Of a stretch of DNA of 64,000 bases, positions 36,840 through 46,098 are shown piece after piece. The notes under the pieces were generated by a model. It saw nothing but the letters and a program-made list of their open reading frames with translations, ran no database searches and was not told the DNA's origin. The position numbers were made by a program, and so were the translations under genes. The stretch comes from Chryseobacterium geocarposphaerae (lineage in GTDB: Bacteria; Bacteroidota; Bacteroidia; Flavobacteriales; Weeksellaceae): assembly GCF_002797535.1 (NCBI RefSeq), contig NZ_PGFD01000001.1:1426001-1490000 (forward strand), given 5' to 3'. Position 1 is the stretch's first letter. Each line of letters starts with the position of its first letter.

Positions 36840-37055
36840 ATGGAAACAAATGACAACAACAACCATGCTTTTAAAATTCTGAAAAACTGGAGCGAACACT
36901 CAAAACAGCTTAAAGAAAAATATTCGACATTAACGGATCATGACCTCAAACTTGAAGAAGGAAAAGAAAAGGAAACACTTGAAAGAATTGGAAACCGGCT
37001 AAGAAAAAATAGAGAAGAAGTCCTTGATATTTTAAAAGAGATTAATCTTTCTTAA
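36840..37055 (+). CDS. CsbD-like stress protein
   Basis: A 71-residue protein and a paralogue of the one at 31522-31740. Shared text includes HAFKI against NAFKI, NW/EKQ/K, LTDHDLKLEEGKEKETLERIGNRLRKNREEVLDIL. CsbD-type proteins respond to general stress. It precedes the second copy of the 87/89-residue family and closes the mirrored arrangement around the GH130/GT4 genes. A strong hairpin terminator follows. Confidence 0.8.
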   Translation: METNDNNNHAFKILKNWSEHSKQLKEKYSTLTDHDLKLEEGKEKETLERIGNRLRKNREEVLDILKEINLS

Positions 37056-37126
37056 AATTTTTAAAGTTTTTTCAACATCAGATAGAACCCATGAAAACAT
37101 TTGGTTTTATAAAAGGTTCATCTGAG

Positions 37127-37163
37127 AAAGGATAGAAAATTAGTTATTTCTGTCCTTTTGTTT
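37127..37163 (+). terminator. Terminator after the second CsbD-like gene
   Basis: AAAGGATAGAAA pairs with TTTCTGTCCTTT with one mismatch around an 8-base loop, followed by TGTTTA. It lies 72 bases after the stop codon. Confidence 0.6.
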
Positions 37164-37312
37164 ACCCTAATCAACCTCTTACTTTTAAATAAATTATGAT
37201 GAATCATTAAAGAATTTGAAAAATCAAAAATATATGTTACCAATCAAATTGTGGAGCATATTTCAACTTCTATAGTTAGATAAATTTACTTCATAATTCA
37301 AAATTACTCACA

Positions 37313-37576
37313 GTGAAAGCAATACATCTTTTTCGTTTTAAAGATTCGATATTTCATAAAATCCCCTACTTTAAAGAAGATCACAAGTTAAATTCTGATA
37401 TAGAAGGATTTGATTTATTAACTATTGAAATAGTTACAGAATATATCATTAACACGTATGATGATTTTACCTTTGAAAATACATCTCAGCCTGATCTTCT
37501 ATTAATGTGCAATAATGCTCAGACAATAATTGAGCATTATTTTGTAATAACACTGGATGATTATGGTTTTGTCTGA
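37313..37576 (+). CDS. Hypothetical protein, paralogue of the gene at 30910
   Basis: An 87-residue acidic protein with a GTG start (GTGAAAGCAATACA). It aligns with the 89-residue product at 30910-31179 along its full length, sharing MK-I-L-F, KIPYF, VTEYI, DDFTFEN, LLLMCNNA, IIEHYFV and LDDYGFV. Neither copy belongs to a recognised family. It ends the plus-strand arm of the mirrored stress cluster. Confidence 0.7.
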   Translation: MKAIHLFRFKDSIFHKIPYFKEDHKLNSDIEGFDLLTIEIVTEYIINTYDDFTFENTSQPDLLLMCNNAQTIIEHYFVITLDDYGFV

Positions 37577-37600
37577 AACAATATACCATAATGTAGAACA

Positions 37601-37723
37601 GTAAGTTTTTTTAAAGTTGGAGCTATATATAATCTCCATATCATCAAAGAAGAAAATGGTATCACCATAATCCCTTTTGATCATTCGGATAACCAAACCA
37701 AAAAAGATTATCTTAGAACATGA
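37601..37723 (+). pseudogene. Possible gene remnant
   Basis: A 40-codon open stretch without a start codon ends cleanly at a TGA and reads VSFFKVGAIYNLHIIKEENG and onward to DYLRT. The amino-acid texture resembles a real protein C-terminus, but no complete gene fits here. It may be a decayed gene. Confidence 0.25.
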
Positions 37724-37746
37724 AGCAGTATTAAATAATGTTAAAA

Positions 37747-38340
37747 TCAATAATGGATTTTACCCTCGAGAATAGTTAGTAATTTAAGACGTTCCATCTT
37801 TTTTATAGTTCTTACTACTGTCTCTAAACGAAGTCCTATTAATGATGCAAGTTGTTGTCTAGTATATGGTATGATAAAGTTTTTTTTATCACCAAAAGTG
37901 TATATATTTTTGATGTAATCTAATAGAATAACTATTTTTTCAAGCGGACTTAAAATACCCAACATTGGTAGCATTAAATTATTGTAATGAGCTCGTTCGG
38001 CAGTATGTGAATAAATATCTATCAGGAGGCTTGGGTGCTTTTTTATCAGGGTATGAAATTTAGTTTTTTTCAATCTAATTATTTCACAGTCCGAAATGGC
38101 ACGTGCGTTAAATGGGTATTTTTCATTGATAAACATATAAGCTTCTGCAATACAAACACCTTCATAAGGTAATCCACAAAGGAATTCTTTTCCAAAATTT
38201 GTGACACTTATTTTAACATTTCCTTTTTTTATCTGTAGGTAATATTCTGCAAATGAATTTTTCTTAAAAAGAAAATCACTCGATTGGTACTTTATTATCT
38301 CACCACCGTTTTCAAGAAGAATATTTTCTGAGATGACCAT
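37747..38340 (-). CDS. Crp/Fnr-family transcriptional regulator
   Basis: A 197-residue regulator with an N-terminal cyclic-nucleotide-binding fold (LQIKKGNVKISV at 36-47, FPFNARAISDCEIIRLKKTKFH) and a C-terminal winged helix ending IPYTRQQLASLIGLRLETVVRTIKKMERLKLL. The Crp-type HTH recognition helix is intact. There are no clear Fnr iron-sulfur cysteines, so it is likely a small-molecule or stress sensor. It points away from the stress cluster and stands alone, 170 bases from the nearest gene on its 3' side. Confidence 0.9.
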   Translation of the reverse strand: MVISENILLENGGEIIKYQSSDFLFKKNSFAEYYLQIKKGNVKISVTNFGKEFLCGLPYEGVCIAEAYMFINEKYPFNARAISDCEIIRLKKTKFHTLIKKHPSLLIDIYSHTAERAHYNNLMLPMLGILSPLEKIVILLDYIKNIYTFGDKKNFIIPYTRQQLASLIGLRLETVVRTIKKMERLKLLTILEGKIHY

Positions 38341-39096
38341 TTTTTTATTTATTTAAATATAGTGTATTAATATAATTCACACGTCTTTATATATAGCATT
38401 TTTTAAAATATGCAAAAATCCGACCCCTTTTAAACCATTGTAATACATAAAATCAGAATGTGAGGTCCTTTTCAGATTTTTAACGAGCAAAATCGTCCCT
38501 TTTATTTTTGGTACAATTAAATATATGATTATATATTATTTATGATATTCCAGATCGGTAATTTCATTCGCCCAAACTATTTCATCTTTTCTCATTCTGC
38601 ATCCAATAGGATAAAATTTAAGGAATTACACCCCTATATTTACAAAAAATATATTTGAAATCAATACAGATTTCATCTGAATCAATTATGAGATTATCAA
38701 ACAAAAATAAATTAATTACATAGATTGATTTAATCCAAAAGAGTGATTTGGACATTTTTTTTAAATAGTTTAAGGGAGAGTGAGGGATTTTGTACCCAAT
38801 CCTCATCGCTTTATGGATAAGATTTTCGCTGTAGCATCTCCGTGAATGGCCTCAAATAGGACATTTGCAAAAAAGTGGTAAAATCCTAATTTAAATTTTA
38901 CGTAGTAAAACTAAAAATTTCTGCTCAAATCTGCAAGTAAAAAGTCCAAAATTGAACAAGTTTTTTAGAATTCAAACCAAGAATCTATCCTTCTCTTTGA
39001 CCTGAAATTTCTCCGTTGAAATATTTATAAAAGAAAACGAAGAAAAAAAAATTAAAAAAAAGAAAAAAAGAAAGCCTTATGAAAATGAGCGTGGTA
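38341..39096. other. AT-rich spacer before the restriction island
   Basis: This is a 756-bp AT-rich stretch containing no convincing gene; the one minus frame at 38618-38806 is low-complexity. The segment 39040-39075 is a purine run. It separates the stress cluster from the defence operon and ends at a long inverted repeat. Confidence 0.5.
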
Positions 39097-39187
39097 TTCT
39101 GTCAAGGTTTTTTGGAAAAAGTTTTTGCGTAGATTTTTATACGTAAAAAGTTTTTCTGAAAATCCGGAGGGCTTGACCTTGACAGAA
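39097..39187. repeat. Long imperfect inverted repeat at the operon's 3' side
   Basis: TTCTGTCAAGGT at 39097-39108 is perfectly inverted as ACCTTGACAGAA at 39176-39187. Between them TTTTTGCGTA and TACGTAAAAA form an inner stem with one mismatch around a short centre. It lies about 100 bases beyond the Vsr gene's stop. It could be an element end, a terminator-like structure or a protein-binding site. Confidence 0.6.
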
Positions 39188-39283
39188 TTTAAGCTGGTGG
39201 GCTCGGTAGCGAATTATCTTTGGTTTCTGTTTTTATTTTAATCTTCACTTAAATTATTAAAGATTGAAATTATTTAGCGCTGT

Positions 39284-39706
39284 TTAAGGGTGATTATTCA
39301 TTTTTTTCATTATACAAATTAATGTTTCCTCAAATACCTTACTCTTTAATTTACATTCCCATATTACAATGACATTCCATCCTTGATTTTCTAATTCTTC
39401 AATGTTAGATTTATCTCTTTGAATATTTTTATTAATCTTATTTTCCCAAAATTCTTTTCTGGTTTCAGGTAATTTAGATTTTTTGCAATCTTTATGCCCA
39501 TGCCAAAAACATCCATTAATAAAAATAATTGTTTTATATTTTGGTAAAACTATATCCGGCCTTCCTGGAAATCTTTTGTCATTTTTCCTAAATCTATAAC
39601 CTTTTGAGAACAAATACTTACGAACTAAAACCTCGGGCCTAGTATCCTTTCCCGAAATTCTAGACATAATATCTGATCTTTTCTTAGAAGAATAGATGTC
39701 AGCCAT
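39284..39706 (-). CDS. vsr: Vsr-type (very short patch repair) endonuclease
   Basis: A 140-residue nuclease with the full Vsr layout. It begins SSKKRSDIMSRISGKDTRPE, has catalytic Asp51 in FPGRPDIVL and the zinc/DNA segment with Cys66, Trp68-His69, His71 and Cys74, and ends RDKSNIEELENQGWNVIVIWECKL. Vsr enzymes nick T-G mismatches formed by deamination of 5-methylcytosine. In GHKL-containing restriction systems a Vsr-fold protein may be the restriction nuclease. It overlaps the upstream OLD-like gene by 8 bases and is the last gene of the operon. Confidence 0.9.
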   Translation of the reverse strand: MADIYSSKKRSDIMSRISGKDTRPEVLVRKYLFSKGYRFRKNDKRFPGRPDIVLPKYKTIIFINGCFWHGHKDCKKSKLPETRKEFWENKINKNIQRDKSNIEELENQGWNVIVIWECKLKSKVFEETLICIMKKMNNHP

Positions 39707-41501
39707 TATTAATTATGGAATTAATAGCATCAATTAGAATCTGATAATCCTGGTTTTTAGCATTTACCCACTTCCTAACAAATACTTTTTGAGTGTTCAA
39801 AATATCTTCAGAGGTATTATTTCCAATCATATATTTTGTATATACAGAAAATTTCTCTTTAAAACTATTAGCAGCATTACATTCTTGTGAATATTGAATA
39901 AATTTTAGATTATCCAATACTGATTGAGCCATCATAGTTGAAAATTCATCATCCCAGATTATTTCTTCAGGAGTATTTTTTGGTAGATAGAAAACGTTCC
40001 TCTTGTAATATTCTAAATACTTTTTAAGTAATTCTATTTGTTGCTGCTCATTACCTGCATTTCCTAAGCTATCTACAGAGAATTTTATCTCTTCATTTGT
40101 CTGTTCTCGTATTTTAGATTTAAAAAAAGCAACTGTTAAATCAGAAACGGCAAAATTAGTCCAATCGTAATGACTATTATTGGGTTTCTGATCACCATCA
40201 AAAAAAATATAATTAGAACTATTATTTTCTCTACAGAACACAGATATAAACTCTTTTTTAATAACACTTTCACCTCCCGGATTAAACTTAATATTAAACA
40301 TATTTCTAGTTTCGGACCCAATTTCTGATAGAAGAACCGAAAGTATTTCTTGAGCCAGAATATCCTCTACTATAATTTCTTTTTTCCTTGTTAAAGGAAA
40401 CTCTATATGATAAAATGCTTCCTCAGGAGAGAGGTTTTCTTTTACTAAAAATCTTTTAGTATTAGGATTTTGATAAAATACTTTAATAGCTTCTTTAGGT
40501 AATCCCTCTACTAATGATGGAGAATGACTTGTCAGAATTATTTGATGTTTCTTAAGTTTTATTTGCTCTAATAAGAAAATTTTTAATCTCTCTTGAGCTC
40601 CCGGATGCAATGAAACTTCCGGTTCATCAAGTAAAATAAGAGAATAACTTTGAGCTTCTAAAATTTTAAGAACTAACTTTACTACGGCAATTTCTCCGCT
40701 TCCAGCGAAAGCTTCCGAATATTTTGCATGTCCCGTGTTAAAGATAACGGTATAACCAAAATTTCTAAAAAAAGAATGTTCAATATATTCTCCTGATATA
40801 TATTCTTTCCCCAATATAAAGGATATCCACTTAAGCTCTTCCAAAGTTAATACCCTTAACGGTTTGTTAATAGCTCCTGCCTTGGTATATACAAATGATT
40901 TTCGTCCAGAAATTATATCTTGAAGCTGTTTAGATTTCTTCCGGATAAACTCTTGTTTATTTCTTGTTGAGGTCCTTGAAGTGTTTCCAAAATGAAAAAA
41001 TTTATCAAAGGCACTCAACTCAGCTCTAAAATCAATATAAACAACATCTTTAGCAATTGGGGTATCTCTTTCTCCATCATCTCTGGATGTCATTCCTGCC
41101 CATACTAATGGGCGGCTAGTTTCCCAATAATTAGGGTCGTTATTTCTTCTTATCCTTGCTTTGACTACCTCTTTATAAGAATTATCATCTCCTTTAAACC
41201 TATACCAAAAAGAATGTCTTTTTTTCTGATCATCATAATATTCTACTGGGTCTACACTTGTATCAAACCAAAATTCATAAGGAGTTTTTCTTCGTGGTGC
41301 CCCGTATAAAGCGTGTAAACAGGAAGACTTACCACAACCATTTTGACCAATAAAAACAGTTAGTGGAAATCCAAAACTGATCTTTGTATTTAATTCAAGA
41401 TTTCTATAAAATGGGAACTGAATAAAATCTATATATTTTTGAACACCTCCAGAATTTTTTATTCTTCTTACTGTATTTATTAACTGGTCTAGCTGATACA
41501 T
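39699..41501 (-). CDS. OLD-like ABC-type ATPase with a TOPRIM-like C-terminus
   Basis: A 600-residue ATPase. It has Walker A GQNGCGKSS (52-60), an ABC signature-like GSGE (267-270), Walker B LILLDEPE (288-295) and the H-loop TSHS (324-327). The C-terminal part carries a TOPRIM-like acid (IIVEDILAQEIL, Glu379) and FFDGD (Asp435, Asp437), so it resembles OLD nucleases. The ATG at 41501 was chosen because it clears the upstream gene; an earlier ATG at 41552 would add 17 residues overlapping it. It lies between the receiver-like gene and vsr. Confidence 0.83.
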   Translation of the reverse strand: MYQLDQLINTVRRIKNSGGVQKYIDFIQFPFYRNLELNTKISFGFPLTVFIGQNGCGKSSCLHALYGAPRRKTPYEFWFDTSVDPVEYYDDQKKRHSFWYRFKGDDNSYKEVVKARIRRNNDPNYWETSRPLVWAGMTSRDDGERDTPIAKDVVYIDFRAELSAFDKFFHFGNTSRTSTRNKQEFIRKKSKQLQDIISGRKSFVYTKAGAINKPLRVLTLEELKWISFILGKEYISGEYIEHSFFRNFGYTVIFNTGHAKYSEAFAGSGEIAVVKLVLKILEAQSYSLILLDEPEVSLHPGAQERLKIFLLEQIKLKKHQIILTSHSPSLVEGLPKEAIKVFYQNPNTKRFLVKENLSPEEAFYHIEFPLTRKKEIIVEDILAQEILSVLLSEIGSETRNMFNIKFNPGGESVIKKEFISVFCRENNSSNYIFFDGDQKPNNSHYDWTNFAVSDLTVAFFKSKIREQTNEEIKFSVDSLGNAGNEQQQIELLKKYLEYYKRNVFYLPKNTPEEIIWDDEFSTMMAQSVLDNLKFIQYSQECNAANSFKEKFSVYTKYMIGNNTSEDILNTQKVFVRKWVNAKNQDYQILIDAINSIINNG

Positions 41502-41514
41502 GTTTTTATTATAT

Positions 41515-43113
41515 TTAGTTTCCAGTCCACCTTCGTAGCCATTCTGACTCATTTAAACCAACTCTTGCTAAAACAGATGTATATTGTGTAATGATTCTTT
41601 GAGAATGCATATCTTTTAAGTCAAGTATCCATTCGAAGTTTTCTTCTGATGATTTATACTTCTGTTTAAAATAAAACTTTCCTGTTCGAGCTTTTCTTGC
41701 CTTTATAACACCTGTTGTATCAGAACATATGAATTTAATAGTTCTAATTGAAAAAGAAGATTTATCAACTTTTAATTTAATGCCATCTGGTGTTAAGACA
41801 TCAAATTTATCTTTTGATATGTAAAGAGGTATAAAAAGAAATTTCCTGTCTTGATTTTTTAAAATTCTCACACTATCACATTTTTGCTGAATACAAACGT
41901 AATAAATATTTTGACCATCAGTATCAGTATTTGAACTTTTAATCAAGGTTCCTAAAGTAAGTATTGGAGATATGCTTTTAGGTATAAATATACTTTTATG
42001 ATGAGTTAAATTTGCAAACAATATATCATTTGATTCTGCCTTGGCAATATCAGATTTATTCAGAAATAATTTGGTGCTTGTTGTTATTAATTGACGTTTG
42101 TCTTTTTGTGATAAACCTAAGTCGGTAATAGTGTTATAAAATCGTGATTCAACATCTTCAACAGAGGAAAACAATAAATTACGGAGTAATTTTTTATTCC
42201 TTTGAAAATTTTTGGAATTAACTTCATGAACTTCATCGATAATTATTGCGTTGATCCATCCATTTATTTGATTGCGCAAACTTTTACTTATATTTTCGTA
42301 AAATAAAAGGTCGACTATACAGTCACCAAATAATTCTATTAAAAGTTCCTCCGCGTCTTCCTGTTTTGGAATGATTGATTTATGTCCCAAATAAGCGCTA
42401 TCCATTTCATTAGAAAAAAGACCGAGTAATTTTCCTGTATTATTACGTAGTGTAGAAAGCGACATTAATGCAAAATTTGATACCAATCCAGTTGTCATTT
42501 TTGTGAAATGACTTAGTAAAGTATCTGGCATATTTTCATAATCGATAATCCATTTCTTTAATTCTGGAGTATGGGCAAAACTCGATTTTAATGATGGTTT
42601 TCCTCCTACAACTACTCTAAAATTTGAATTGCCTAATATATTTTCCGATATCTGTTCTACACCATATTTTTTTAAATTAGTTAATAATACTACTACAATC
42701 TTTTGTAAATCAGTTTCAGCAGTATAAATAAATACAAGTTTTAAGTCATTTTTTCTTTCTTCTAATAATTTTTCAATTAGTTTCAAGGTAAATGTCCCTC
42801 TACTATCTATTGTATCAATATCTTCTTCTTCATCTAATGTGTGGGTTTTAGAACTCTCTATATTTATTTTCCAATCAAGTACCGAGATGTCCGTTTTTTT
42901 AGCCATTTCAATAACATTATCAAAATCTTCCTCAGAAGATGGGTTATTAAAAGAACAAAGTTTTTTAGCTTTTGAAAAGGCTTTTATTAATTTTTCTGTT
43001 TCGAGTTCGTGATTTTTATCTCCTTCACCATAGATTTGATCATCCACAAAAAGTATATTTCGAATGAAAGCATCAACAATCTCTTTCGACTTTGTAGTAA
43101 AAGATGTACTCAT
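41515..43113 (-). CDS. Response-receiver-like protein of the defence operon
   Basis: A 532-residue protein whose first 180 residues resemble a CheY-type receiver: an acidic pair in NILFVDDQI (Asp24-Asp25), a likely phospho-acceptor Asp80 in DISVLDWKI, a Thr/Tyr patch in LVFIYTAE (residues 127-133), and Lys172 in VVVGGKP. The remaining 350 residues do not match a family I recognise. It follows the GHKL protein by 3 bases and precedes the OLD-like gene by 13, in keeping with a signalling partner. Phosphotransfer is inferred, not shown. Confidence 0.75.
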   Translation of the reverse strand: MSTSFTTKSKEIVDAFIRNILFVDDQIYGEGDKNHELETEKLIKAFSKAKKLCSFNNPSSEEDFDNVIEMAKKTDISVLDWKINIESSKTHTLDEEEDIDTIDSRGTFTLKLIEKLLEERKNDLKLVFIYTAETDLQKIVVVLLTNLKKYGVEQISENILGNSNFRVVVGGKPSLKSSFAHTPELKKWIIDYENMPDTLLSHFTKMTTGLVSNFALMSLSTLRNNTGKLLGLFSNEMDSAYLGHKSIIPKQEDAEELLIELFGDCIVDLLFYENISKSLRNQINGWINAIIIDEVHEVNSKNFQRNKKLLRNLLFSSVEDVESRFYNTITDLGLSQKDKRQLITTSTKLFLNKSDIAKAESNDILFANLTHHKSIFIPKSISPILTLGTLIKSSNTDTDGQNIYYVCIQQKCDSVRILKNQDRKFLFIPLYISKDKFDVLTPDGIKLKVDKSSFSIRTIKFICSDTTGVIKARKARTGKFYFKQKYKSSEENFEWILDLKDMHSQRIITQYTSVLARVGLNESEWLRRWTGN

Positions 43114-43116
43114 AAA

Positions 43117-46098
43117 TTATCCGTTTACAGGGTTATTTGTAGCTATTTTAAATGTGACATTACTATCTTTACGTGGAGAATCCAAAAATAAATTGTATCC
43201 TTCTGCATTTAAAACTTCTCGGCTTATATGTAAACCCATACCACGACCATTTAATTTTTTTGTGTATCCCAAATCGAAAATTCGTTCCGAATCTTGAACT
43301 AAGATTTCGGGACCATTATTTGAAATGTAAAACCCAGAATCATCAGCATGCAACCTAATGATTTTTTCTTCCACATTTGACTGATTCAACCAGTGTATTG
43401 CATTATCAATTATATTTACAAAAACAGGATAAAATGTGGAACGGAAACCGAATAGTTTACGTTTTTGAAATCCAGCCGTATGTTTAAGTTGGATGTTATG
43501 TCTTTCTAACCTTGCTCCAAATAAATCCAATAAAAATATTTTTATTTCATTCGAAGGAATTTGCTCCTTTTCTCTGTATAATCTTCTATTAAAAGGCGTA
43601 AAAAGCCCTAAATAACCGTCTAGATGTTCAAAGTTTACTCGGATATTATTGTAAACATTTTCTAACTTGTCATTAACATCTGCCCAAGCTTTCAGATCTC
43701 GAATACTACCTCTAATCGAATTTACTGTACTACTAAATTCATGATGTATAACTCCTACGGCTAGTCCTAACTGGCTCAATTCCACATCTGCTTGAAGGCG
43801 ATCTCTTAATTCTTCTAATTCTTCAGACATAGCATCTGCTATTTGGTCGCTTGTAACTATTTCAGCATTATTATCTTTATTCCAATAAATTTCGTGTAAT
43901 TGTTTAATAACACTTTCTAAAGTAAATGTTACTTTGTCTCTTTCTTTAGAAATTTCATCCTCAATCCTTCTTCTTTCATTGACTAAATCAAAATCTTCTG
44001 AGCTATTTATTTCAATATTTTTAAAATCATCTTTAATATCTCGTATTTTGTCTTCCAATCCGATCATCAATTCCCTCGCAAGATCCATAACATTTTTTGA
44101 TACTTCTGCTAAAGCTTCTTTTGCTTCTTTTTGTTTTTGTCGTGAAGCTTTTTCAGCTTGTATAGATATGAAATCAACTGCCTGTTCCAATCTTTTTCGT
44201 TTACTCACTTCAATTTGTAAACGGGTAGAATAATCATTTATCCAATTATCTATCTGATCAGAAGCTTCTCTATATTTTCCATTTTGAATTTTATCAAATT
44301 CTATTAAATAAGCCTCATAATCTTTTCTGGTCTCTTTTGAAATGGTAAAACCTTTAGGTTGGTTTATTTTAATTTTATTAATATAATCAGAGATAATTTC
44401 TCTTGCTTCATTTTCAGTATCAACTAATAATTGACTTGCTTCCTCATCATCTTCAATATGAATTACTCTTTCGAATCTTTTCTCTATCTCATTCAAAAGT
44501 TTATCTATCTCTTGGCCATATGCATTTTTGCTTATATTTTCAAAGAAAGAATTTAATGAACTTTGAAACTTATCTTTTCTAACTTTTGCTTGTTTGTCTC
44601 TTCTCTCTAAAGCTTGATAGTATGACTTTCGCTCTTCTCTTTTTCTTACCCAAGTTTCAGATTTTGGACCAGCACCATTACCTTCTCTAAAAAAGTCAGC
44701 TGCTAACTGAACAAAGAAATTTTTTAAGATATCTCTGAACTGACGATAAGCTTTGTTTTCTATAAAACCTTCTCTACCAGCTTTTTCATTAAGCTTCTTA
44801 TTGAGTTCACTTGATATATCAATAACACCAAACATCCTTCGAAAAGAAAAGAAATAATAAGAAGCACTTTTAGTCCTATTTCTTTCAATATCTAGCCAAT
44901 CGTAATCTGAGTTTCCATAAGGTAATATCCTAATATTATCCTTATATAAGTATAAACCTCCGTGTCTATTTGTTTTTGCTATTAAACGAGAATGATTTTC
45001 AGCATCCATAATTGATTGCTTAAGTTCTCCTTGTAAATATGCTACATTTAATTTAAAAGGTCCGCATTCGGTTTTTATGTAATTATTACCCGACCAAGGT
45101 ATTTTATGAGAAAACTCTTCTACCTGATATATATTAACATTTCCAGAGAATTGACCATATTCATCAAATTCACCCGAAAAGTGGTGATCTGCTATTCTAA
45201 AATCTTCAGGATTGAAGAAATTTTCTTTATTAAAAATATCAGTATATGTATTTTCTATTCCCTTATAATCTCTAAAAGCCGGCAAAATCTTAGGAATTGG
45301 ATGATCAGGAGTCATTGTATTTGTAAACCCCAAAAGCATTTTTTCCATTTTTGTAGACACAGATTTGTCCTTTTCTCCGTCTATATCAAAGTTTAGAGAC
45401 TCGTCCGTAGGGTTTATATAAAAATGAGTACCTGTAGTATCAATCAAATTAAAATCTCCTATTAATGATTGATCCAGGTCAAAAGGGGAAATTCGAAAAT
45501 CTTCTACAAGGGAGATTATTCTTTTAGTATCTTCTTCAGATATCTTTTCGGTTTGATAAAGAGAGTTTAGAGAATTGATCAGATCATGCTTCATCAATTG
45601 AATATCTTCAAATGTAGGTATATTCTCAAACATTCTAATTGGTATAACTACATCTTCTAGATTTAAACCAGGTAATTCAAAAATCCTCCAATTTATAAAG
45701 GCAGCAACAATCTTTTTAGTAGGCTCTTTATTTGATTTAGTAAGAATTAGTACTTGAGGACCAATTGAAGCAATAGCAAGGCGCCCTATTCCTTTTTCTC
45801 CCATTATAGGGCGAGGCTCTTTATTAGAATCTACAGGAGGTAAAGAGGTTTTGGAGTTTTGAAATTTACTTTCGGTACCCAACGTTAACCATCTTGATTC
45901 AAATTCATCTTTTGTCATGCCTAGACCATTATCTCTAAGCACAAAAAGTTTATCTTTTCTTATATAATCTATATCAACATTATCAGCATATGCGTCATGA
46001 GCATTTTTAAATAGTTCATTTATTGCAGTAGGTATGCCTGCAATCTGCTGTCTTCCCAATAAATCTAATGCTCTTGCTCTTGTTCTGAATTGCGCCAT
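43117..46098 (-). CDS. Two-domain GHKL ATPase (MutL/Hsp90-like plus histidine-kinase-like)
   Basis: A 993-residue protein. The N-terminal GHKL domain has the N box (INELFKNAHDAY, Glu28, Asn32), DNGLG (56-60) and GEKGIG (100-105). A long coiled-coil region follows around 480-740. The C-terminal half looks like a histidine kinase: an H-box-like VIHHEF (His785/His786, Glu787), then NIIDNAIHW (N box, Asn899) and GRGMG (951-955). The ATG at 46098 is used rather than a TTG at 46107. Its start overlaps the methyltransferase gene end by 34 bases, and its stop lies 3 bases from the receiver-like gene. Confidence 0.85.
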   Translation of the reverse strand: MAQFRTRARALDLLGRQQIAGIPTAINELFKNAHDAYADNVDIDYIRKDKLFVLRDNGLGMTKDEFESRWLTLGTESKFQNSKTSLPPVDSNKEPRPIMGEKGIGRLAIASIGPQVLILTKSNKEPTKKIVAAFINWRIFELPGLNLEDVVIPIRMFENIPTFEDIQLMKHDLINSLNSLYQTEKISEEDTKRIISLVEDFRISPFDLDQSLIGDFNLIDTTGTHFYINPTDESLNFDIDGEKDKSVSTKMEKMLLGFTNTMTPDHPIPKILPAFRDYKGIENTYTDIFNKENFFNPEDFRIADHHFSGEFDEYGQFSGNVNIYQVEEFSHKIPWSGNNYIKTECGPFKLNVAYLQGELKQSIMDAENHSRLIAKTNRHGGLYLYKDNIRILPYGNSDYDWLDIERNRTKSASYYFFSFRRMFGVIDISSELNKKLNEKAGREGFIENKAYRQFRDILKNFFVQLAADFFREGNGAGPKSETWVRKREERKSYYQALERRDKQAKVRKDKFQSSLNSFFENISKNAYGQEIDKLLNEIEKRFERVIHIEDDEEASQLLVDTENEAREIISDYINKIKINQPKGFTISKETRKDYEAYLIEFDKIQNGKYREASDQIDNWINDYSTRLQIEVSKRKRLEQAVDFISIQAEKASRQKQKEAKEALAEVSKNVMDLARELMIGLEDKIRDIKDDFKNIEINSSEDFDLVNERRRIEDEISKERDKVTFTLESVIKQLHEIYWNKDNNAEIVTSDQIADAMSEELEELRDRLQADVELSQLGLAVGVIHHEFSSTVNSIRGSIRDLKAWADVNDKLENVYNNIRVNFEHLDGYLGLFTPFNRRLYREKEQIPSNEIKIFLLDLFGARLERHNIQLKHTAGFQKRKLFGFRSTFYPVFVNIIDNAIHWLNQSNVEEKIIRLHADDSGFYISNNGPEILVQDSERIFDLGYTKKLNGRGMGLHISREVLNAEGYNLFLDSPRKDSNVTFKIATNNPVNG

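Noticed and set aside
37502..37750. 82-codon minus frame
   Set aside because: It overlaps the 87-residue gene on the plus strand and has a shadow-like composition.
38618..38806. 62-codon minus frame
   Set aside because: It is low-complexity, AT-rich and has no recognisable motif.
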